NCBI RefSeq assembly: GCF_000971975.1
Contig: NZ_LAQO01000027.1
Coordinates: forward strand, 55,539 to 119,538
Source: Paenibacillus algorifonticola
GTDB lineage: Bacteria; Bacillota; Bacilli; Paenibacillales; Paenibacillaceae
DNA length: 64,000 nt
Reading direction: 5' to 3'
Shown here: positions 51,714 through 60,237 of the stretch, piece after piece
Numbering within the stretch: the first letter of the stretch is position 1
Layout of the letters: each line of letters opens with the position of its first letter
The notes under the pieces: model-generated
Told to the model about the DNA's origin: nothing
The model's input: only the letters and a program-made list of their open reading frames with translations
Database searches by the model: none
Translations under genes and position numbers: made by a program

Positions 51714-53414
51714 CTAAATTTCCTTCGGCGTTTTCAAGCCGAGCAGCTCTAATCCTTCCTTAAGCACATCAGCTGCCGCCTGCACTAGCTTAAGCTTGAC
51801 GATTCGCTCCGCTTCTTCACCTGCGAGCACCTTGTCATGATGATAAAAACGATTAAACGCCTGCGCGAGCTGAATCAAATATCTGGCGAGAATCGACGGC
51901 TCATGCCGTTTGGCGGCGTCACCCAGGGCTGCCGTGTAGCGCAAAAGCATCTTCATTAGCAGCCAGGCATAATCGCCCGTAACATACACATAATCGGCAG
52001 GCTGAGGTGCTGCTGCTACGTCGCCGTCGGCCGCTTTTGCCAATATCCGCTGCGTTCTGGCATAAGCATATTGTACGTACGGGCCCGTCTCCCCTTCAAA
52101 GTTCAGTACATCCTCCAGCACAAAATCAACCGCAAGCATTCTCGTATTTTTGAGATCTCCGAATACGACGGCGCCAATGCCAACCGCCTCGGCTACCTCG
52201 GCCTTGCCTGCAAGCGCGGGGTTCTTTTCCTCTATTTTCTGCAAAGCTCGCTGCACAGCTTCATCCAGCACCTCTTCTAGAAAAACGACCTTACCGCGGC
52301 GGGTGGACATTTTTTGCCCGTCCAGCTTCATCAGCCCGAAGGGGATATGCTTGCAGGCTGCTGCCCACGCAAAGCCCATTTTCCCAAGCACGAGAAACAG
52401 CTGGCGAAAATGCAGCGATTGCTCCGAGCCTACGACATACAGCAGCTCGCTGCCCTTCATCTCCTCATGGCGATAAATTGCGGTCGCCAAATCACGTGTC
52501 GCATAGATGGATGTGCCATCGGATTTGCGAATGAGGCAAGGCGGAAGCTCATGCTCATCCAGGCGGACGACCTGTGCGCCGTCGCTTTCCTCCAGCAGGT
52601 TTTGCTCCTGCAGCTGCTGCACGACGGCGTCCATCTTATCGTTATAGAAGCTTTCGCCGAGAAAATGGTCAAAGCTCACGCCGAGCCGGGCATACAGCTT
52701 GTTGAATTCCTTCAGGCTGTCGGCAATAAACTGGCTCCAGCAGCGAACCGCTTCAGCATCGCCAGCCTCCAGCTTGGCGAACCAGCTGCGCGCCTCATCC
52801 TCCAGCTCGGGGTGCTGCTCTGCTTCCTCGTGGAAACGCACATACAGCTCCAGATAACCTTTAATGGGGTCGGATGCAAGCTGCTGCTCGTCGCCCCATT
52901 TTAGATAGGCGGTAATCATCTTGCCGAACTGCGTGCCCCAATCGCCAAGATGATTGACGCTGACCGTCTCATAGCCAACCTTGCGCAAAATGTGGTACAG
53001 CGCATTGCCGATCATCGTAGAGCGCAAATGTCCAATACCGAACGGCTTCGCAATATTGGGAGAAGACATGTCGATGATGACACGCTCTCCGTTCCCGATG
53101 GCTGCGCGCATGAGGCTTCCGCTGTGCCAATCCGCAATAAGCTGCGCCGCCGCCAGCTCCCGATTCCACTTGAAATTCAAATAGGGGCCGGCAGCCTGGA
53201 CGCTCCAGCTCGCATCTGCCAGCAGGGGCTCAAGCTGTGCAGCAATGTTAGCGGGGCTTTGTTTCATGGTGCGGGCTAACGTAAAGCAGGGGAAAGCGAC
53301 ATCGCCAAGCTCCTCATCGGGCGGATATTCCAGCAAGGGCCGAATTTCCGCTTCGGGCAGAGCTAGCGCATTCGCCAGCGCCAGCGCGATTTTGTCCATT
53401 AACAGCATCATCAT
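51714..53414 (-). CDS. argS: Arginyl-tRNA synthetase
   Basis: ATG 53414 chosen: TTGGAGAGGAAG lies just upstream, and the apparent TTG start at 53426 is part of that ribosome binding site. 566 residues. N-terminal Add1 domain (LGDVAFPCFTLARTMKQSPANIA), HIGH-type SSPNIAKPFGIGHLRST, KMSKS-type DGQKMSTRRG, and a C-terminal anticodon-binding domain (YAYARTQRILA ... FNRFYHHDKVL). Charges tRNA-Arg. Preceded by a T-box leader, so induced when uncharged tRNA-Arg builds up. Confidence 0.97.
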   Translation of the reverse strand: MMMLLMDKIALALANALALPEAEIRPLLEYPPDEELGDVAFPCFTLARTMKQSPANIAAQLEPLLADASWSVQAAGPYLNFKWNRELAAAQLIADWHSGSLMRAAIGNGERVIIDMSSPNIAKPFGIGHLRSTMIGNALYHILRKVGYETVSVNHLGDWGTQFGKMITAYLKWGDEQQLASDPIKGYLELYVRFHEEAEQHPELEDEARSWFAKLEAGDAEAVRCWSQFIADSLKEFNKLYARLGVSFDHFLGESFYNDKMDAVVQQLQEQNLLEESDGAQVVRLDEHELPPCLIRKSDGTSIYATRDLATAIYRHEEMKGSELLYVVGSEQSLHFRQLFLVLGKMGFAWAAACKHIPFGLMKLDGQKMSTRRGKVVFLEEVLDEAVQRALQKIEEKNPALAGKAEVAEAVGIGAVVFGDLKNTRMLAVDFVLEDVLNFEGETGPYVQYAYARTQRILAKAADGDVAAAPQPADYVYVTGDYAWLLMKMLLRYTAALGDAAKRHEPSILARYLIQLAQAFNRFYHHDKVLAGEEAERIVKLKLVQAAADVLKEGLELLGLKTPKEI

Positions 53415-53454
53415 CTTCCTCTCCAAAATTATTGTTCAGGCCAGAGCAGCACGC

Positions 53455-53735
53455 AAAAAAGGCCCCGTCTCTAAAATTAAGAGACGAGGCCTGTTATCCC
53501 CGCGGTACCACTCTTGTTGCCGCCTCCGCACAAAATAAAGGAAGGGCATCTCGCCGTTGTAACGGTGCTGAACCGGACGTCCCTAGCGTGATTGCTCGTT
53601 TCAGGCCGCCATCTCCCGGGTGCGCTTCGCCTAACGGTCCATTGCCGGCTTTCACTGTTCCGGCTCGCTTGAAATGGCACCTGTTTAGGTTACTCTCCCG
53701 TTCCTTGATGTTAATTAACAGCTATCATATCGAAT
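53455..53735 (-). promoter_or_regulatory. T-box riboswitch of argS
   Basis: On the minus strand: Stem I start GGGAGAGTAACC near 53700, a GGAACAGTGAAAGCC apical part, the T-box sequence AGAGTGGTACCGCGG (53500-53514), then the terminator AGGCCTCGTCTCTT ... GAGACGGGGCC with a T6 run (53455-53491). The candidate Arg specifier is CGC at 53622-53624, followed by A as is usual; this assignment is inference. Confidence 0.93.
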
Positions 53736-53779
53736 ACGATCAGAAAAATCAATCCGTTTTTAATCGGCAGTGCTTCCGC

Positions 53780-54745
53780 CTATTCTTTCTCGGTTACGAG
53801 GCACAGGCTCTCAATCGCCTGGCGTATAATCGAGCACGAACGCTCCATCAGCCGCTGCTCCCGCGTCGTAAGCTTTAGCTCGACAATTTCCTTTACCCCA
53901 CAGCTGGCGATGATGGCCGGTACGCCGGCGCATACTTGCCGCTGGCCATATTCACCGTTTAATATGGCGGAAACGGCAATAATGCGATGCTCGTCGTTTA
54001 GAATCGAGCGGGTAATATGAGCCAGTGCATTGCCGATGCCGAAGCTTGTCGAGCCTTTGCGCGTATAGATTTCCCAGCCGGCATTGCGGGTCTGCTCCGC
54101 CAGCGCTGCGAGCTTCACATGCCCGAAGCGCTCGGGATGCTGGGCCAAAATATGCAGCAGCGGCTTGCCGCCAACCGTCACATGCGACCACGCGGGAAAC
54201 TGCGACTCGCCATGCTCCCCAAGCACATAGCCCTGCACGCTGCGGGCATCAACGGGGAAATGCTCGCAGAGCAGCGTTTTGAGCCGCGATGAATCGATGG
54301 ACGTTCCGGTGCCAATTACTTGGCAACGCGGCATGCCGGACAGCTCCCAAACGACATACGTCACAATATCCACAGGATTGGCGGCCGCTACAAAAATTCC
54401 GCTGAACCCGCTGTTCATAATGCGCGGAATCATTGTTTCATAAATCTCGCGCACCGTATGCAGTACATCCAGTCGATCAGCGCTGCCCACGGGATACGCC
54501 CCTGCACATAAAAGGATCACATCCACATCTCCGCATTGCTCCAGCGTTCCAGCGGCAACCTTCGTGCGTCCGTGGACAAAATCCATGCTGTGCGACAAAT
54601 CGAGCGCCTGCGCGTAAGCCCGGTCGAACGTGCGGTCAATGAGCAGCAGCTCATCGCAAATCGACTGGTTAATTAAGGCATACGCGCAGCTTGAACCGAC
54701 CTGACCGACTCCTACAATGGCGACCTTGCGCGCTTTGTTTGCCAT
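53780..54745 (-). CDS. ldh: Lactate/malate dehydrogenase family protein, divergent
   Basis: 321 residues, ATG 54745 after AGAGGAGATGCAACTGAG. NAD loop VAIVGVGQVGSSCAYALIN, LLIDRTFDRAYAQALDLSH (Asp for NAD), NPVDIVTYVVWELSG, and catalytic His in LGEHGESQFPAWS with DSSR binding the substrate carboxylate. In the mobile loop the family's GANQKPGETR reads GAYPVGSADR: the specificity position Gln102 (Arg in malate dehydrogenases) is Pro, while Arg109 remains. So it may act on another 2-keto acid. Upstream of argS on the same strand. Confidence 0.88.
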   Translation of the reverse strand: MANKARKVAIVGVGQVGSSCAYALINQSICDELLLIDRTFDRAYAQALDLSHSMDFVHGRTKVAAGTLEQCGDVDVILLCAGAYPVGSADRLDVLHTVREIYETMIPRIMNSGFSGIFVAAANPVDIVTYVVWELSGMPRCQVIGTGTSIDSSRLKTLLCEHFPVDARSVQGYVLGEHGESQFPAWSHVTVGGKPLLHILAQHPERFGHVKLAALAEQTRNAGWEIYTRKGSTSFGIGNALAHITRSILNDEHRIIAVSAILNGEYGQRQVCAGVPAIIASCGVKEIVELKLTTREQRLMERSCSIIRQAIESLCLVTEKE

Positions 54746-55149
54746 CTCAGTTGCATCTCCTCTGCCGTTAACCTCGTTACGCTATTATATGCGGCATCCA
54801 GCCCATAATGTGACGGCCATGTTCATTCGATGTTTGTCTATGTCACATGGATGCGAAAGCGTGAAAATATGCACATTTTCATCTGCCAGCCAGTGGTGGG
54901 GAAAGTTCTATTTTTCAACATATCCACAGAGTTATGCACATTATCAACAGTGTTCAAGTTGAGTATTTTCCGCTGCCTCCAATACTTATCCACATGTAAA
55001 CAGGGAGGATTGTCCACATTGTGCAGGTCGGAAGTCCTAAGGTTGAATATAGATAAACCGCTTATTTTCGTGCATTTACAATCTAACCTTCAGCTGTCAT
55101 GATAGGGAAAGTATATGTGGGCAGACAGAGAGATGGAGGAATGGAATTC
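54746..55149. other. Intergenic region with a DnaA-box cluster
   Basis: No gene. Holds six DnaA-box-like 9-mers, described separately, between the divergent ldh and EamA genes. Confidence 0.6.
54867..55018 (+). promoter_or_regulatory. Cluster of six DnaA-box-like sites
   Basis: Same orientation: ATATGCACA 54867, ATATCCACA 54920, TTATGCACA 54932, TTATCAACA 54941, TTATCCACA 54986, TTGTCCACA 55010. Two match TTATNCACA exactly, the others differ at one base. Five lie within 99 bases. No replication gene is near, so this would be a DnaA-binding locus away from oriC. Confidence 0.7.
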
Positions 55150-56172
55150 ATGTGGCTTGTATTATCCCTGCTGGCGGCGACGAGCTTTGGGCTGCGGGGG
55201 ATTTTGTATCATTGGACGAGCCAGCAGGCGCTTAATCGCAATGCGCTGCTGTGCGGAGTGTTTTTCTCGGGAGCGCTGATTACACTTGTTTGTACGCTGG
55301 CAACAGGGTCGGCTTTCACCGTTTCATCGCTCATTGGGGTGCAGATGGGGCTGCTCTCTTTCGGGGCAAATGCGAGCATGTTCAAGGGCTTTGCCGTGGG
55401 CAAAGCCTCTATTGTTGCGATTTTGACTGCGCTTCCTTCGGCGATTGTCGTCGTTGTTGCTTTTGCGGTATGGGGCGAGACGCTGAATATGGCGCAGCTA
55501 AGCGCCTTTATTATCATTATCGCGGGAATATTGCTGGTGCGTTATTCCAATGATATTACCCGTGGCAATTTGCAAGGAGCGCAATGGGGGCTGCTGGCCA
55601 TGCTGTTGTTTGCCGGAAACGATTTGTCGGGAAAATGGTCGACGCTGATGGATGCGCCGTTGTTTCCGACGCTCGTCTGCATGTTCGGCAGCGGCTCAAT
55701 CTGCTTTGGGCTTTGGTGGCTGCGCGATCTGCGCTCGATGCGCTTTGCTTCCCTGGCAGCAGGTCAAGCTGCACAGGAGATAGCCGCTGGGACCGCTACA
55801 ATGTCTGGTACTGCTGGGATCACTGTTGGCGCAAGGAACGGGACTTCGAGTCAAAGTGCAAAGCCAGTTGCGGCTTCGGCAGCTAAAGCCGCCAACGCAG
55901 CGGGCTTAGCTATTAAACGGAGCTGGAGCTTCCGCCGCACGTTTTCCGTCGGGATGGCGGTTGGTATCACGAATGCGGTTGGCATGATGTTCATTGTGAC
56001 CGCTTTTGATGTGGGGAAGGCAGGGCTGGTATCGGCGGTAACTGCGCTTAACGTGCTAATTGTGCTGCTGTATACGCGATTTGTCGTCAAGGAGCGCTTC
56101 TCCAGACTGGAGACGATCGGGATATCTGCCGCCTTCGCAGGCATCCTGCTCATGCGTTTGTATGGTTCATAA
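55150..56172 (+). CDS. EamA/DMT-family transporter
   Basis: ATG 55150 chosen because GATGGAGG lies too close to the in-frame ATG 55141. 340 residues, ten membrane segments in two EamA halves; MFKGFAVGKASIVAILTALPSAIVVVVAF and AFDVGKAGLVSAVTALNVLIVLLY are the repeat signatures. Between the halves is a roughly 55-residue Ala/Gly/Ser-rich cytoplasmic loop (GQAAQEIAAG...) not usual for the family. Exports or imports an unknown metabolite. Confidence 0.9.
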   Translation: MWLVLSLLAATSFGLRGILYHWTSQQALNRNALLCGVFFSGALITLVCTLATGSAFTVSSLIGVQMGLLSFGANASMFKGFAVGKASIVAILTALPSAIVVVVAFAVWGETLNMAQLSAFIIIIAGILLVRYSNDITRGNLQGAQWGLLAMLLFAGNDLSGKWSTLMDAPLFPTLVCMFGSGSICFGLWWLRDLRSMRFASLAAGQAAQEIAAGTATMSGTAGITVGARNGTSSQSAKPVAASAAKAANAAGLAIKRSWSFRRTFSVGMAVGITNAVGMMFIVTAFDVGKAGLVSAVTALNVLIVLLYTRFVVKERFSRLETIGISAAFAGILLMRLYGS

Positions 56173-56297
56173 AGTGGAGCAGCCCGCGCTGAATACAGGC
56201 GAGTTAAGTACGAAATGTCTATAACTTTAGAAAACTCAGTGAAAGTGTTATAATACAACCGTTCACTTATTTTAATTAACGGGAGGTTTCACTTACT

Positions 56298-57461
56298 ATG
56301 AAAGATTTTGAATTGTACAATCCTACCAAGCTGGTATTCGGAGCAGGGAAGGTACAGCAGCTTGGAGAGCTGGTCAAGCCATACGGAACGCAAGTACTGC
56401 TCGTATACGGCGGCGGAAGCATCAAGCGTTCGGGGCTTTATGACGAAGTGATTTCCCAATTAAATAGCATTGGAGCAACCGTTCATGAACTGTCCGGCGT
56501 GGAGCCGAATCCGCGTCTGACGACCATTAATAAAGGGATCGACATTTGCCGCAGCGAAAAAATCGAGTTTGTACTCGCCGTTGGCGGCGGCAGCGTGCTG
56601 GATGCTTCCAAGGCGATTGCGGCTGGGGCGCTGTACGATGGCGACGTATGGGATTTCACAATCCGCAAAGCGGTCATCCAGAAAGCTTTGCCTATCGGCA
56701 CCGTGTTGACACTTGCCGCGACGGGCTCGGAAATGAACGGCAACGCGGTTATTTCCAACTGGGAAACGCAGCAGAAACGCGGTCTTGGCAGCAAGCTTGT
56801 CTATCCAAAGTTTTCGATTCTTGATCCGAAGCTGACGTATTCCGTGCCGAAGGACCAGACAGCGAACGGCATCGTCGACATTATGTCGCATGTGTTCGAG
56901 CAATATTTCTCCCTGACGACCAATACGCCGCTGCAGGAGCGCTTCGCTGAATCCATTTTGCAAACCGTTATTGAAAACGGTGAAAAAGCAATCGATAACG
57001 GCTCTGACTATGACGCCAGAGCGAATCTGCTGCTTGCCGGCACCTTTGCGCTCAACGGCACGCTGCCGATTGGCGTCGTGACGGACTGGGCGTCGCATGG
57101 CATTGAGCATGAGGTAAGCGCGATTTACGATATCGCGCATGGCGCAGGACTTGCGATCATTTTCCCGAACTGGATGAAGCATGTTTATCAAGAGCGTATT
57201 GACCGCTTCGTGCAATATGCGGTACGGGTATGGGGCATCGATCCGAGCGGCAAATCCGATGAGGAAGTGGCGCTTGCAGGTATCGCAGCGACACGCGCCT
57301 ACTTTACGCGCATTGGCGCGCCTGCGACACTCGGCGAGCTGGGCATAGGCGGCGAGAACATCGACCGGATGGCGGCGGAAGCGACCGTATTCGGCCCAAT
57401 CGGCTCCTTCAAAAGCTTGGACAAGGAAGCGGTCAAGAGCATCTTGACGGCGAGCCTGTAA
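56298..57461 (+). CDS. Iron-containing alcohol dehydrogenase
   Basis: 387 residues, ATG 56298 after AACGGGAGGTTTCACTTACT; a TATAAT lies at 56249-56254. Group III ADH: NPTKLVFGAGKVQQLGELV, AVGGGSVLDASKAIAAG, TGSEMNGNAVISNWE, and metal-binding His in VDIMSHVFEQYF and DWASHGIEHEVSAIYDIAHGAGLAI. Closest in layout to butanol dehydrogenase / YugJ. Works with NAD(P)H on alcohols or aldehydes. Monocistronic, strong terminator after. Confidence 0.95.
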   Translation: MKDFELYNPTKLVFGAGKVQQLGELVKPYGTQVLLVYGGGSIKRSGLYDEVISQLNSIGATVHELSGVEPNPRLTTINKGIDICRSEKIEFVLAVGGGSVLDASKAIAAGALYDGDVWDFTIRKAVIQKALPIGTVLTLAATGSEMNGNAVISNWETQQKRGLGSKLVYPKFSILDPKLTYSVPKDQTANGIVDIMSHVFEQYFSLTTNTPLQERFAESILQTVIENGEKAIDNGSDYDARANLLLAGTFALNGTLPIGVVTDWASHGIEHEVSAIYDIAHGAGLAIIFPNWMKHVYQERIDRFVQYAVRVWGIDPSGKSDEEVALAGIAATRAYFTRIGAPATLGELGIGGENIDRMAAEATVFGPIGSFKSLDKEAVKSILTASL

Positions 57462-57484
57462 GTCAGGCGGCTAAGCCATTTTTT

Positions 57485-57536
57485 AAAAAGCATTCAGGTG
57501 TTGCTGCGCAAGCAGTACGCCTGAATGCTTTTTTTC
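57485..57536. terminator. Strong rho-independent terminator
   Basis: AAAAGCATTCAGG(TG) pairs with (TACG)CCTGAATGCTTTT; seven T residues follow. Confidence 0.9.
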
Positions 57537-57696
57537 TGGGCAGCAACGGAGCCGTTTATTCTCGAACACTTGAAATTTCAATGATGAAATAGAAAATCTC
57601 TATTATTCGTGCCGTTGACCGCTGCATATATGGAGTGATAAGTTAAATTCATATAAAAAAATCGGAATAATCGGATATTCGAGGAGGCTTTATCAT

Positions 57697-58926
57697 ATGG
57701 GAGATCAAGCAGCAGCGTATCGCTTTGCCCGCAATTTGCCCGCACGATCGATTGGCGGAACGAAGGTGACAGATCCGCAGCATGTCCATTTGTCCTATGG
57801 TTTTCCGGCAACGGATTTGCTGCCGGTTGAGGAGCTGCATGCAGCGGCGGAGGAGGCCCTGAAATGGGACAGGGCGGATGCGCTCCATTATTCGGGAGCG
57901 AAGGGGCCAGCCCGCGTCAGGGATTGGGTGCTGGCACGTTCCCGCAAGTTCGGCATTCATGCCGGGGCGGAAAACTTTATTCCGACCTTTGGCGCCATTC
58001 AAGGCATCGATCTGACTGCGCGGATTTTGCTAAATCCGGGGGATGAGGCTTGGGTAGAAGCGCCAACTTTCTTTAATGGCTTGCAGGCTTTCCGTGCAGC
58101 GGGTGCCGTCATTAAGTCGATCCCTGTCGATGAGCAGGGGCTTCAGGTCGAGCTGCTTGAGGCAGCTTTGAAGCGGGTGGCTGAACACAATGAGCCGATA
58201 CCGAAGCTGTTATACTGCATGCCGAACTATCATAATCCAACGGGCGTCAGCCTGTCGCTTGAGCGCAGGCAAAAGCTTGCGGAGCTGGCGGTGGCCTACA
58301 ATTTCCTCGTCCTGGAGGATGATGCATATGCCGAGCTGAACATTAGTGGTGAGACGCTTCCCTCGATCTACTCATTTGCGCCGGAGCAGGTCATTTATGT
58401 CAGCACGTTCTCGAAGACGCTGGGTCCTGGGCTGCGTCTCGGCTGGGCAATTGCCGCACCGGAGGTCATTTCGCATATGGCGACGCTGTCGCTGGGAAGC
58501 CAGCTCAATCCTTTTACCCAAGAGGTGGTTGGCGAATTGCTGCAGCATTATGGGTTTGATGAGCAGGTAGCAAAGCTGACCGAGCGCTACAGGTCGCAGC
58601 GCGATACGATGATTCAAGCGCTCAAAAGGGAGTTTGCGGAGCATATTGCGGTGCAGGCGCCGGATGGCGGTTTTTTCGTCTGGGTGACGTTTGGCGAGCA
58701 GGTTGATGTGAGGCAGTTTGCGCCAGCTGCGTTGGCGAAGGGTGTCAGCTTTGTAGCGGGCAATGCTTTTTTCGCGGACGGGCAGGGCTCGCACCATTTG
58801 CGGCTGTGCTTTAGCTTCTGCAGCACGGAACAGATCGAACGTGGCATTAAGGCTTTGGCAGAAGCTTATTTTGAAGCTTTGCAGAGCCAATCGGCGGAGC
58901 AGGCTGTTCCCGAACTGCAAGCCTAG
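57697..58926 (+). CDS. PLP-dependent aminotransferase (LysN / 2-aminoadipate type)
   Basis: 409 residues, ATG 57697 after CGAGGAGGCTTTATCAT. Fold type I: HLSYGFPATDLLP, LHYSGAKGPARVRDWV, CMPNYHNPTGVSLSLERR, EDDAYAELN, PLP-Lys in VSTFSKTLGPGLRLGW, and the C-terminal VSFVAGNAFFADGQGSHHLRLCFS (Arg for the carboxylate). No DNA-binding N-terminus, so not a MocR regulator. Uses aromatic or 2-aminoadipate-type substrates; exact substrate unknown. Confidence 0.93.
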   Translation: MGDQAAAYRFARNLPARSIGGTKVTDPQHVHLSYGFPATDLLPVEELHAAAEEALKWDRADALHYSGAKGPARVRDWVLARSRKFGIHAGAENFIPTFGAIQGIDLTARILLNPGDEAWVEAPTFFNGLQAFRAAGAVIKSIPVDEQGLQVELLEAALKRVAEHNEPIPKLLYCMPNYHNPTGVSLSLERRQKLAELAVAYNFLVLEDDAYAELNISGETLPSIYSFAPEQVIYVSTFSKTLGPGLRLGWAIAAPEVISHMATLSLGSQLNPFTQEVVGELLQHYGFDEQVAKLTERYRSQRDTMIQALKREFAEHIAVQAPDGGFFVWVTFGEQVDVRQFAPAALAKGVSFVAGNAFFADGQGSHHLRLCFSFCSTEQIERGIKALAEAYFEALQSQSAEQAVPELQA

Positions 58927-58957
58927 CTGGACATCCGCATCGTTTTATAGCCAACAT

Positions 58958-59014
58958 AAAGCGTGAAGCTTCGCCATCAGCAGAAAATTTGCGAGGCGAA
59001 GCTTCACGCTTTTT
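58958..59014. terminator. Strong bidirectional terminator
   Basis: AAAGCGTGAAGCTTCGCC (58958-58975) with its complement at 58995-59012. The 97-bp repeat starts right after it. Confidence 0.88.
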
Positions 59015-59015
59015 A

Positions 59016-59112
59016 AAATATAAGAATTTATAAGTTTCACCCTTATAATGAGCTTATATTTCACCCGCGAAACGGTAGCTTTGCCGCCAGAGGACGGCGA
59101 CAGCCGTTTACG
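59016..59112. repeat. 97-bp intergenic repeat, copy 2
   Basis: About 91 percent identical by my count to copy 1 at 51506-51602, same length. It abuts a terminator, as copy 1 does. The AT-rich left half can pair with itself (AAATATAAG with CTTATATTT); the right half has GCCGCC...GGACGGC and CGGCGACAGCCG pairing. Confidence 0.85.
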
Positions 59113-59143
59113 ATTGATACGCCATATGTTCCGGGTAGGAGGG

Positions 59144-60043
59144 TTAGCTGGAAGAGAGCGAGCAGTAGGTGCGGCTGAAATTGCGGGCCAGCAAGTCTTC
59201 TTTTCGAATGAAAAAATGAATGACGCCAGCATCCAACCACTGATAGCCGACCTGTTCATTGCTGTCAATTTCCAGCAGCATGATCATATCCTCGATTTCC
59301 GCTTCGGCACGCTCCCGGCTTCTGCCGAGCTTGTCCATCAAATGCTTCATCACCTTCTCGCTGTCATATTCGGTCGTCTTATCCGCCAAAATGAACAGTG
59401 CCGCTTCCTCCTCGGCATCATGATGCTGTCCGGTCGGATAGCCGAACATCGTCCCCCAGTTGGTTATGCGATCGCCCTGCATCTCGGCAACAAGCTCAAA
59501 ATAGCGGTCGGTCGAGCCCTCCTCAAAATCAATTACCTCATAATCCACATAAGCCATGTTCGGCAGCTCAACCGCTGAAACGGCTGCGGCTTTGTAAGGA
59601 TGAAACGACGTTTCATAAATATCCTCAAGAATCGTCGCCGCCCCGGGATGTCGGAAGGCAAGCTGTTCAGGGTACTGGACGAAAATAATGCGATGCTCGA
59701 TGTTCGCAGCTCCTTCGTCCATGCCGCAAAAGAAATACAGCATGCCGGTTTCCGGCAGCCAGCCCTGCCTGCATGCAGGCGCAATCTCCGCCAGATTCAG
59801 CTGGGCGAGCGGCGTCATCAGCTTGCCGGACGCCTCCGTCGGCCATTCCATCGCTGGCGGAAGATCTGGATAGCCGCCGACGCGGGAGTTGCCGACCTTT
59901 TCATATAAATCAGGCTCTATTGCAGACAGCTTCACTGTGCTGCGGGATTGAGGGAGCAATTTTTCGGCAGCGGGTGAAAGATGATATTGCTTCAGTAATT
60001 GTTCCAGCGCGTGCGACAGCTGTTCGTTGAGGGGATTGGACAT
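59144..60043 (-). CDS. DUF1963 / YwqG-family protein
   Basis: ATG 60043 (MSNPLNEQL), spaced 9 bases from GGAGTG; in-frame starts at 60049 and 60055 are too close to it. 299 residues. SRVGGYPDLPPAMEWP, MTPLAQLNLAEIAP, and GMLYFFCGMDEG are signatures of the YwqG family (DUF1963); the last third has a negative patch with DKLGRSRERAEAEIEDMIM. Family role unknown; some members sit near toxin-immunity genes. The SMI1-type gene downstream is of the same flavour. Confidence 0.9.
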   Translation of the reverse strand: MSNPLNEQLSHALEQLLKQYHLSPAAEKLLPQSRSTVKLSAIEPDLYEKVGNSRVGGYPDLPPAMEWPTEASGKLMTPLAQLNLAEIAPACRQGWLPETGMLYFFCGMDEGAANIEHRIIFVQYPEQLAFRHPGAATILEDIYETSFHPYKAAAVSAVELPNMAYVDYEVIDFEEGSTDRYFELVAEMQGDRITNWGTMFGYPTGQHHDAEEEAALFILADKTTEYDSEKVMKHLMDKLGRSRERAEAEIEDMIMLLEIDSNEQVGYQWLDAGVIHFFIRKEDLLARNFSRTYCSLSSS

Positions 60044-60237
60044 AAGCATGAACACTCCATTCTGGAATTTGATTAGTCGTCATAAACCATGTCGTATTGA
60101 ACCATTACCCCGCTGCGAGGAAAGCTTACCAAATTGTCATGTAGTGAAAGATAGAGTTTGCCGATAAAAGGGTATATTTCCCTATGTGATATTTTACCTA
60201 AATCAAAGTACGATAGAAATAAGGGGCTGATAGACGG

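Noticed and set aside
53432..53878. 148-codon frame over the argS leader
   Set aside because: It covers the T-box riboswitch on the other strand.
54746..55149. Chromosomal replication origin
   Set aside because: DnaA boxes are present but there is no dnaA/dnaN, rnpA or rpmH nearby and no clear AT-rich unwinding trio; treated as a DnaA-box cluster only.
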